Positions 1 through 5,809 of a stretch of 7,749 bases of DNA are shown here, piece after piece. The position numbers and the translations under genes were made by a program. The stretch comes from Moraxellaceae bacterium (GTDB lineage Bacteria > Pseudomonadota > Gammaproteobacteria > Pseudomonadales > Moraxellaceae): contig DPJB01000022.1 of NCBI GenBank assembly GCA_003543245.1, positions 1 to 7,749 on the forward strand, in the 5' to 3' direction. Numbering within the stretch: position 1 is the stretch's first letter; every line of letters starts with the position of its first letter. A model generated the notes under the pieces. It was given only the letters and a program-made list of their open reading frames with translations, was not told the DNA's origin and ran no database searches.

Positions 1-604
1 GCATGGTGAAGGCATTGTTGTTGCCAGCGGCATCCACCGCCTGTGGCAAATCAATGATTACCGGGCCTTTGGGGTCGATCAGGATGTTGTATTCGGAGAG
101 GTCACCATGCACGAGGCCGGCACACAGCATGCGCACCACCTCGCGAATCAGCTGGTCATGACAGGCCACCGCTTCTTCCGGAGTAAAGGCCACCTCGCTC
201 AGACGTGGCGCCGGACGGCCATGACCATCCGAGACCATGTCCATGATCAGGACACCATCAAAGCAGCCATGCGGCGTCGGCACGCGCACACCGGCATCGG
301 CCAGACGGTACAGGGCATTTACCTCCGAGTTCTGCCAGGCCTCTTCCAGCTCCTGCTTGCCGAAGCGCGAGCCCTTTTCCATGGCGCGCGCCGCACGCGA
401 ACTTTTGACCTTGCGGCCTTCACGATAGGTGGATGCCTGCTTGAAACTGCGGTGATGCGCATCCTTGTACACCTTGGCACAGCGCAATTCACCGGCACAA
501 CGCACCAGATAAACAGTGGCTTCCTTGCCGCTCTTGAGCTGGGCAATCACCTCGTCAATCAGTCCGTCTTCCAGCAGTGGTTCAAGTCGTTTCGGGGTTT
601 TCAT
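1..604 (-). CDS. RIO-family serine/threonine protein kinase (3' end beyond window)
   Basis: The first 201 residues are present; the C-terminus lies beyond base 1. The RIO kinase signature is clear. A flexible nucleotide-binding loop SGKEATVYLV is at residues 25-34, and the ATP-binding lysine in CAKVYK is K44. The catalytic loop HGDLSEYN is at 166-173 (D168 the likely catalytic base, N173 a metal ligand), and the metal-binding Asp is D185 in IIDLPQ. RIO kinases lack the activation loop and substrate-binding lobe of classical kinases. The bacterial members are cytosolic and their substrates are mostly unknown. ATG at 604 is the only start after the in-frame TGA at 640-638, which is nagZ's own stop. 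No strong Shine-Dalgarno precedes it, only a weak GATGGTGA, so translation may be coupled to nagZ 33 nt upstream. It is the last visible gene of the acylase-nagZ unit. Family assignment is secure; the role is not. Confidence 0.93.
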   Translation of the reverse strand, partial: MKTPKRLEPLLEDGLIDEVIAQLKSGKEATVYLVRCAGELRCAKVYKDAHHRSFKQASTYREGRKVKSSRAARAMEKGSRFGKQELEEAWQNSEVNALYRLADAGVRVPTPHGCFDGVLIMDMVSDGHGRPAPRLSEVAFTPEEAVACHDQLIREVVRMLCAGLVHGDLSEYNILIDPKGPVIIDLPQAVDAAGNNNAFTM

Positions 605-637
605 CCGCGCAAATTCACCATCATCATATAGCCGACA

Positions 638-1657
638 TCACGCGGTGGCACTCACACCCACACGGGCAGCAACCATTTTCCAGTTATCGTCATTGTGCAA
701 CGACTGCCAGTCCTGACGGAACTTTCCCTTCATTGCCTCAAAGCGGCGCTGCTCGGGAAACTGGCCACGTTTTTCCAGAGCAGCCAGCACTTCCAGGGCA
801 CCCGCACGGTGATTGCACACCAGCACCATGTCGCAACCGGCATCCAGTGCTGCATTGGCACGATCACTGAAGGAGCCGGTTGCCACGGCACCTTCCATGC
901 TGAGGTCGTCAGAGAAAATAACACCATCAAAACCAAGGCGATCACGCAGGATGTCCTGCAGCCAGAAAGACGAAAAACCGGCAGGATCAGGATCGACCTT
1001 CGAATAAATCACGTGGGCGGGCATGATGCCCTGCAGCTCACGCGAGAGTTCGGCAAACGGCACCAGATCGTGCGCCTCGATGTCGGCCCACGGACGGTCG
1101 TCCACCGGCAACGCAACATGCGAGTCGGCCGCAACCGAGCCATGTCCAGGGAAATGCTTGCCAGTGGCGGCCATGCCGGCCTCGTGCATGCCACGAATGA
1201 ACTCGCGCAGCAGCGTCACCGCAATCCGGGGGTCTGCATGAAACGCGCGATCACCAATCACCTGCGAAATGCCGCAGTCCACATCCAGAATCGGTGCAAA
1301 GCTGATGTCTACACCCACCGCCAGCACTTCACTTGCCATCAGCCAGCCACACTGAAAGGCTTGCTGACGTGCTTCGCCCGGGTTTTCTGCATACAGGTCG
1401 CCAAACACCTTCATCGACGGCAGACGCACAAAGCCGTCACGGAAACGCTGTACCCGCCCACCTTCCTGATCAACCGCAATCAGGATTTCCGGGCGCACTG
1501 CACGGATTTCCTGCACCAGCGCCGTCACCTGCACCACGCTCTGGAAATTGCGTGCAAACAGGATCAGCCCACCCACGTGCGGGTGAGCCAGCAATACTTT
1601 TTCTTCTGCCGTGAGGGTCAGCCCCTCAACATCCAGCATCAGGGCGCCAATCGCCAT
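638..1657 (-). CDS. nagZ: beta-N-acetylhexosaminidase NagZ (glycoside hydrolase family 3)
   Basis: A 339-residue protein, the usual single-domain length for Gram-negative NagZ. It is cytosolic, with no signal peptide. The family enzyme removes GlcNAc from GlcNAc-anhydroMurNAc-peptides taken up during peptidoglycan recycling. Its products feed recycling and, where AmpR/AmpC exist, signal beta-lactamase induction. Visible motifs are VDQEGGRVQRF (62-72), KHFPGHG (167-173), the DSH dyad D178/H180 on the mobile loop that acts as acid/base in this family, and FSDDLSMEGA (248-257) with D250 as the likely nucleophile. All key residues are intact. ATG 1657 follows a perfect GAGGAG with a 6-nt spacer. 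The upstream acylase gene stops only 15 nt before, so the two are almost certainly co-transcribed. The RIO kinase gene follows 33 nt downstream in the same reading frame. It may act with AmpG, AmpD and AnmK homologues elsewhere in the genome. Confidence 0.97.
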   Translation of the reverse strand: MAIGALMLDVEGLTLTAEEKVLLAHPHVGGLILFARNFQSVVQVTALVQEIRAVRPEILIAVDQEGGRVQRFRDGFVRLPSMKVFGDLYAENPGEARQQAFQCGWLMASEVLAVGVDISFAPILDVDCGISQVIGDRAFHADPRIAVTLLREFIRGMHEAGMAATGKHFPGHGSVAADSHVALPVDDRPWADIEAHDLVPFAELSRELQGIMPAHVIYSKVDPDPAGFSSFWLQDILRDRLGFDGVIFSDDLSMEGAVATGSFSDRANAALDAGCDMVLVCNHRAGALEVLAALEKRGQFPEQRRFEAMKGKFRQDWQSLHNDDNWKMVAARVGVSATA

Positions 1658-1663
1658 GAACCG

Positions 1664-1669
1664 CTCCTC
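1664..1669 (-). promoter_or_regulatory. Ribosome binding site of nagZ
   Basis: GAGGAG on the minus strand lies 6 nt before the nagZ ATG, inside the 15-nt gap after the acylase TGA (1675-1673). It fixes the nagZ start and indicates strong independent initiation. The next gene, the RIO kinase, lacks an equivalent site. Confidence 0.85.
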
Positions 1670-1672
1670 ACA

Positions 1673-4216
1673 TCAATTCTTGTCAAAATTCTTTTCAGCC
1701 GGCTGTAACACCAGCTTCCTGCTGAACTGCTGGTTAACCAGCACAGGATCGTGAAACGCCATCACACGATTACTGCCCGAAAGGAACAGGGGAATCCCGT
1801 CATCATAATGCCTGCTGGCCGGGTTGCCACTCTGCCCGCCCGCATTGATCAGGTGCAGCGGCTCTTTCTGGCTGAAATCCACAATCAGCCTCATGGCCGG
1901 GACATTCCACACCTTGAAGCCCTCGCCAATGGTATAGCCGGCAACATTAACGGTATTGGTAGAGCCGGGAGCCGGATAAGGCCCACGGTCCAGATAGCGC
2001 CCCAGCAGCCCTACCACCATCGCCGGAACAGCAGGCAGATGCGGCTTCATTCTGGTGGAACCGGACTCCCAGGCATACGTATGCACCTTGCCCCAGCGCC
2101 ATTGCCGGGGATCAGAACCCAGCCTCAGCAAGGACTCCTGCCAGCTCATGGCCAGGGTGCGCACTACAATATCCCATTTGTCCTCCCTGAGTCCTGCCGT
2201 GTTCACATCATCCCAGAACGGGCTGTCTTCCCGGCCCAGCATGTGATCCTGCTGGGCAGAGTAGGTAATGAGATTGGCCAGTAAAAAGGATTGCCAGGCA
2301 CTGCCATCCCGGGGACCCAGCTCATCGGCAAATACCTGCCGCGTCAGGTCATCCAGAAAAATGCCATAAAGTGTAGCGCCCGGTGCCGAAATACCCATCT
2401 GGCCATCGAACTGCTGCAGCATCAGCAATGATTTTTCTGCCGACTCCCGGGCCGCCTCCGGCATCTTGCCCAAGCGTTCGCGCAGCAGGCCATCCTTCTC
2501 CCTGAGCAGCCGTGCCAGCTTCAGGGCAGCAAGATCCTTGATGTCATTCTGCAGGCCGACCGTCGTGGCAAGTGTCTGCTCACGGCTCTCCTGCAGGCTT
2601 TCCACAATGCGTTCATGACGTTCCGGTGCATACCAGGAGTCCGTCAGGTGTGGCACATGATCTGTCGCAACCGTACGGTGATTGGCCGTTGCCAGAAAAC
2701 CGGCGGCCGGATTGACCTCGCGTGGCAGACTGGCAAACGGCACCACGCCTTCCCAGTCATATTCCCCGGTCCATCCAGGCGAAGGCAGATAACCCCGGCC
2801 CTTGCGACGCTGCGGATAATTACCCGTCACCTGCCAGCCAATGTTGCCGGCATCCGCAAACAGCAGGTTCAGGTGAATGAAGCCAATCCCCTCGAGGGCT
2901 GCCTGCGCAGCCTTGAAGTCCTGCGCCTGTCCCAGCATGAAAAACCGCTCCATGCTCTTGTCCGCGACAGATGCCGTGGTCTGCACCGCCAGTCCATAGC
3001 CGTCAGCCACCTTGAACGTCGGCAGCATGATCTCGTTAACCTGTTTGCCCCGCAGTGCGGTGTTCAGTAACGGCCCATGCACGGTCTCCTGCACCACGAC
3101 CTTGTGATCAGCTTCGCCCTTGATGCGGATGATTTCCTCGCGCTGCTGCACTGGCCGCCACTCATCCCGGTACTGATACAGGGTTTTCCCGTCCTGCTGC
3201 CGGAGCCTTTCGACAAACACATCCTGCGAGTCCGCCATCACCATGGTCATGCCCCAGGCAACATGACCGTTGTACCCCGCCACTATTCCGGGAATACCGG
3301 CAATTGCCACCCCCCCGGCGTGGTAGCCGGGAGCCGCCAGTTGCATCAACATCCAGACGGGTGGGTGTTCCAGCATCAGGTGCGTGTCATTGGCCAGAAT
3401 GCTGGCTTTTCCGAGGGTATTTTGTGGTGCCACCGCCCAGTTGTTGGATGCCGCCTGACGCAGCGGCACAAAAAATTCGCCAAGCTGTTTCTGCATGGCT
3501 GCCTGCGCGGTGGTCACCGTCATCAGTTTGCTGAACGGAAAGTCTTTCAGCTTGCCGGCTTCTTCCAGCGGCAGCGCCTCACCCGGCCCGGAGGGAACCA
3601 GCCAAGCGGCCTTTTCCGGGCCCACCGCAGCGGCCAGATCCAGAAAGGCAATTTCTTCCGGCAGGTTCAGGGACAAACCCAGATTGAGCATGGCAAACAC
3701 ATCCATCGAGTTGACGGGTGTCCATGGCTCCGGCGTATAACCACTCAGCCTGAAATCCAGCGGCAAGCGATCCTTGTGTGTCTGCACCCAGGCATTCACC
3801 CCGTCGGCAAACCGCTGCAGGTTTTTTTGCAGCGCAGGCGACACCTGGGCCATCTGCTGTTCGGCATTCCTGCGCACCCCGAGCGTACGCATATAGACAT
3901 CCAGATCACGTGTAACCGGTCCGGCCATCTCCGACATGCGTCCCTGCGCAACCAGAGAATAAGACACCATTTGCGCCAGACGATCCGACGCCATGACATA
4001 CCCCATGCCAAAGGCCAGATCACCTTCACTGGCGGCCTCTATGCGTGGCACGCCCAGCTCGTCACGCTGGATCGTCACCGGTGCCGTCAGACCTGCCAGA
4101 CGAACCTCTCCCTCCTCGCTATCCACGGTGTTGCGCAGCAACAGGTCCATGGCATCACAACCAGGCAGACAAACCAGTAAAAACGGCAATGACCAGCGAA
4201 GAAGAACACGGCGCAT
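1673..4216 (-). CDS. Penicillin acylase family lipoprotein (Ntn-hydrolase)
   Basis: An 847-residue precursor of the penicillin acylase family (peptidase S45). These enzymes hydrolyse amide bonds of beta-lactams, acyl-homoserine lactones or other N-acyl compounds after cutting themselves into alpha and beta chains. Residues 1-20 form a lipoprotein signal: MRR, a hydrophobic stretch, then lipobox LPGC with C20 as the lipidated cysteine. The alpha-chain region begins near residue 40 (IQRDELGVPRIEA). The self-cleavage site is before SNNW (257-260), making S257 the N-terminal nucleophile of the beta chain. STNTVNV (752-758) matches the conserved beta-chain motif with the oxyanion Asn, and GGQSGNP (793-799) is the conserved C-terminal motif. 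The frame stays open 56 codons further upstream to 4384. I reject that extension because it would bury the signal peptide, overlap the neighbouring gene and span a terminator and promoter. GGGA lies 7 nt before the chosen ATG. The substrate cannot be told from sequence. Confidence 0.93.
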   Translation of the reverse strand: MRRVLLRWSLPFLLVCLPGCDAMDLLLRNTVDSEEGEVRLAGLTAPVTIQRDELGVPRIEAASEGDLAFGMGYVMASDRLAQMVSYSLVAQGRMSEMAGPVTRDLDVYMRTLGVRRNAEQQMAQVSPALQKNLQRFADGVNAWVQTHKDRLPLDFRLSGYTPEPWTPVNSMDVFAMLNLGLSLNLPEEIAFLDLAAAVGPEKAAWLVPSGPGEALPLEEAGKLKDFPFSKLMTVTTAQAAMQKQLGEFFVPLRQAASNNWAVAPQNTLGKASILANDTHLMLEHPPVWMLMQLAAPGYHAGGVAIAGIPGIVAGYNGHVAWGMTMVMADSQDVFVERLRQQDGKTLYQYRDEWRPVQQREEIIRIKGEADHKVVVQETVHGPLLNTALRGKQVNEIMLPTFKVADGYGLAVQTTASVADKSMERFFMLGQAQDFKAAQAALEGIGFIHLNLLFADAGNIGWQVTGNYPQRRKGRGYLPSPGWTGEYDWEGVVPFASLPREVNPAAGFLATANHRTVATDHVPHLTDSWYAPERHERIVESLQESREQTLATTVGLQNDIKDLAALKLARLLREKDGLLRERLGKMPEAARESAEKSLLMLQQFDGQMGISAPGATLYGIFLDDLTRQVFADELGPRDGSAWQSFLLANLITYSAQQDHMLGREDSPFWDDVNTAGLREDKWDIVVRTLAMSWQESLLRLGSDPRQWRWGKVHTYAWESGSTRMKPHLPAVPAMVVGLLGRYLDRGPYPAPGSTNTVNVAGYTIGEGFKVWNVPAMRLIVDFSQKEPLHLINAGGQSGNPASRHYDDGIPLFLSGSNRVMAFHDPVLVNQQFSRKLVLQPAEKNFDKN

Positions 4217-4256
4217 AACATCATCCCAGGCAGGTGGAGGTCCCTGAATGCGCGAC

Positions 4257-4285
4257 ACTAAACACCGTTTGCACGCCCAAGTCAA
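4257..4285 (-). promoter_or_regulatory. Sigma70-like promoter for the acylase-nagZ-RIO kinase unit
   Basis: On the minus strand, TTGACT (4285-4280, 5 of 6 matches to the -35 consensus) is followed by a 17-nt spacer and TTTAGT (4262-4257, 4 of 6 to the -10). Transcription would start near 4250, giving a leader of about 34 nt before the acylase ATG at 4216. It sits just downstream of the terminator of the preceding gene, as expected for the head of a separate unit. Identified by eye only. Confidence 0.55.
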
Positions 4286-4301
4286 AGCAGCCACACACAT
4301 G

Positions 4302-4328
4302 AAAAAGCCCGGGAATTCCGGGCTTTTC
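4302..4328 (-). terminator. Rho-independent terminator of the DUF2236 gene
   Basis: A perfect inverted repeat has arms AAAAGCCCGG (plus strand 4303-4312) and CCGGGCTTTT (4318-4327) around a 5-nt loop. Read on the minus strand, it is a GC-rich stem ending in a run of five T. It begins about 15 nt after the stop codon of the DUF2236 gene (4346-4344) and lies upstream of the acylase promoter. Only minus-strand transcription arrives here. The symmetric A/T flanks could in principle work in both directions. Confidence 0.85.
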
Positions 4329-4343
4329 TGATGACTGTCATGC

Positions 4344-5489
4344 TCACGCCATGGAGCGGAATCCCCATGTCGCCGGATCATCACCCAGGCCCCGCCGCAG
4401 CGTCCGGCTACTCAGTGCATGAGCCGCCTTTTCCAGCCGGCGCCGGCCCGCATCCGGGAGCAGGCGCAGCCCCATGTTGCCGACACGAACCCCCGTACGG
4501 GCCAGATGAATGGCCACTTCCACCGGCATCCAGGCCTGAATGTCGAACTCATCCGCCAGATCATCACCGATCAGGTAGCGGCTGATCGTGTGCAACACTT
4601 TTTCCGGCATCATGAACGGCGGCTTGTTGCTCATGTCCCGCAGCAGGGCCCGCGCCAGTTGTGCCCCCTCAGGACTCGGGCTGTAGCCATGCGTGTGCAG
4701 CTGCAACGCCATGATTTCCTGCTCCTGGTACGACGTCGACAGCAACCCCTCCTTTACCCCCAGCAGCCAGCCTGCGTAGCGCCAGAAGTAGTGGATGGAC
4801 ACACGCTCCGCCTCGGTCAGCTCCAGTCCCAGCAATTTCAGACCACGCACCACCATGAAATCAAACTCAAGAATGGTGCCGGCCATGTCCTCCTGATTGA
4901 TAGGGCGCTGGTATTTTTCCTCCGGGTAGCGCCCCGGATGCATGTCCAGATAATGGCGCACCGACGCGTGCAGCAGACGCACCTCCAGAATGGTGCGATG
5001 TCCGACTCCGCCCGGACGCAAGCCGTCCGGTCCCACCATGTTGTGCAGGAACTGGCCCGTCTCGTAGATGCGACGCGACACATCCCTCTGCAAGCGCCCG
5101 GTCTGCACCAGCACCTGGCTGGGCTTGGCAAAGGCATACCCCTCCACCAGTGAGCTGCACAGCAGGACCAGTCCCTGCAAGGTACCGTGCCGCATCAGCA
5201 CACGACGTCCCAGCTCCATGGACTCAAAATCCACCCAGGCAGGCACGGCATACGCCTGATCCATGAATGCCTGGAACACACCACCTTCTGTTTTTGCCCG
5301 CAGCTCCACCTCCTCCAGCAAGCCTGATGGCTTCTGGCGGGCAATTTCACGTGCACAGGCGTCGGCCGGCTCATCACAGACAAACCGCCAGGCATCGAGC
5401 TTTTCATGCGAATACTTGTCCCACCAGATGCGCTCCTGGGGTGTTTTCGGACCTCTGGCAATACGTACAAGCTCTTCCGGGCGGGCCAT
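4344..5489 (-). CDS. DUF2236 / MpaB-like family protein, putative haem-dependent oxygenase
   Basis: A 381-residue, mostly helical protein with no signal peptide or clear membrane segment, so probably cytosolic. It resembles the DUF2236 family (ER-bound oxygenase MpaB / latex-clearing protein Lcp C-terminal domain). Key segments are RRIYETGQFLHNMVGPDG (139-156) and EVRLLHASVRHYL (169-181). In Streptomyces Lcp, as I recall, R164, T168 and H198 are the conserved haem-pocket residues, H198 being the proximal ligand. R140, T144 and H174 here have the same 4- and 30-residue spacing. The Lcp distal lysine (K167) corresponds to E143, so the pocket differs. Later conserved-looking parts are NQEDMAGTILEF, then HYFWRYAGWLLGV. 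ATG 5489 is preceded by AGG 8 nt upstream. The gene is monocistronic, ended by a terminator, and divergent from prc. Family placement is good. Haem binding and oxygenase activity are inferred, and the substrate is unknown. Confidence 0.8.
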   Translation of the reverse strand: MARPEELVRIARGPKTPQERIWWDKYSHEKLDAWRFVCDEPADACAREIARQKPSGLLEEVELRAKTEGGVFQAFMDQAYAVPAWVDFESMELGRRVLMRHGTLQGLVLLCSSLVEGYAFAKPSQVLVQTGRLQRDVSRRIYETGQFLHNMVGPDGLRPGGVGHRTILEVRLLHASVRHYLDMHPGRYPEEKYQRPINQEDMAGTILEFDFMVVRGLKLLGLELTEAERVSIHYFWRYAGWLLGVKEGLLSTSYQEQEIMALQLHTHGYSPSPEGAQLARALLRDMSNKPPFMMPEKVLHTISRYLIGDDLADEFDIQAWMPVEVAIHLARTGVRVGNMGLRLLPDAGRRRLEKAAHALSSRTLRRGLGDDPATWGFRSMA

Positions 5490-5558
5490 GGCAACTACCT
5501 GTTTCCTGTGACGACAAAGGGTTTGTCTGGCTCCTCCCTGGAACTGTCCGAGGGCTCA

Positions 5559-5588
5559 TTGCCAGCGATCATTTAAAAAATGTATACA
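5559..5588 (+). promoter_or_regulatory. Distal sigma70-like promoter candidate for prc
   Basis: TTGCCA (5559-5564) and TATACA (5583-5588) are separated by 18 nt on the plus strand, 5 of 6 and 4 of 6 matches to consensus. The leader to the prc ATG would be about 215 nt, which is long. The -10 overlaps the tandem repeats, so a factor bound there could block it. Weak, by-eye evidence. Confidence 0.3.
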
Positions 5589-5602
5589 CAATGTATATAT
5601 TG
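5579..5602. repeat. Two tandem 11-bp AT-rich repeats, possible operator
   Basis: AATGTATA occurs at 5579-5586 and again at 5590-5597, an 11-bp spacing that puts both copies on the same face of the helix. The first copy contains the perfect palindrome TGTATACA (5581-5588). The second sits in CAAT-N6-ATTG (5589-5602), an imperfect palindrome. The block stands out from the GC-rich surroundings and lies between two divergent genes, so it may be an operator, an UP-like element or simply a melting region. Confidence 0.5.
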
Positions 5603-5752
5603 ATGGCGACAGTAGCAAGACCATACGGGACTGGTCAATCCGGTCGACCCACCGGACGCAGGACACCCATCCCGATCCGTCCCCCGTTGGTCGCCTTGCA
5701 ATACACAGCAACGAAAAGACAAAGCATTGATCTGCAAGGGGCTGGCCGACTT

Positions 5753-5761
5753 TGCTACACT
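5753..5761 (+). promoter_or_regulatory. Proximal extended -10 promoter candidate for prc
   Basis: TGCTACACT contains a TGN extension followed by TACACT (4 of 6 to the -10 consensus). No good -35 is seen at 17 nt, which the extended -10 could offset. Transcription from about 5768 would give a leader near 42 nt containing the small CCGGC/GCCGG stem. Confidence 0.4.
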
Positions 5762-5809
5762 CACCCTCGCAACCGGCGCAGTGCCGGCCCCTCCCTGTGA
5801 TGGTTGACC

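Larger units (their letters stand above)
5490..5809. other. Non-coding divergent intergenic region
   Basis: These 320 bases separate the divergent DUF2236 and prc starts and show no convincing gene. They hold an AT-rich block with 11-bp tandem repeats (5571-5602), a perfect 6-bp inverted repeat TCCGGT/ACCGGA (5639-5644 and 5651-5656), an extended -10 candidate close to prc (5753-5761), and a small stem CCGGC/GCCGG (5773-5787) that would lie in the prc leader. Short open frames crossing this region extend antisense or out of frame into the neighbouring genes and look like chance. Confidence 0.75.

Noticed and set aside
107..631. A 174-codon open frame on the plus strand opposite the RIO kinase
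   Set aside because: It covers the conserved kinase motifs in antisense and has no recognisable family features.
695..1708. A 337-codon open frame on the plus strand opposite nagZ
   Set aside because: It lies antisense over a complete, motif-bearing nagZ. Its translation is rich in His, Arg and Gln with no recognisable domain, as expected of a shadow frame in GC-rich DNA.
3077..4180. A 367-codon open frame on the plus strand opposite the acylase
   Set aside because: Antisense to the alpha- and beta-chain coding region of the acylase, His/Arg/Gln-rich, no domain, no promoter or ribosome binding site seen.
4419..5153. A 244-codon open frame on the plus strand opposite the DUF2236 gene
   Set aside because: Shadow of the DUF2236 coding region; composition is biased and no motif is visible.
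5267..5800. A 177-codon open frame running from the DUF2236 gene through the intergenic region
   Set aside because: It starts antisense inside a real gene, crosses promoter-like AT-rich repeats and ends just before prc, with no domain or ribosome binding site.
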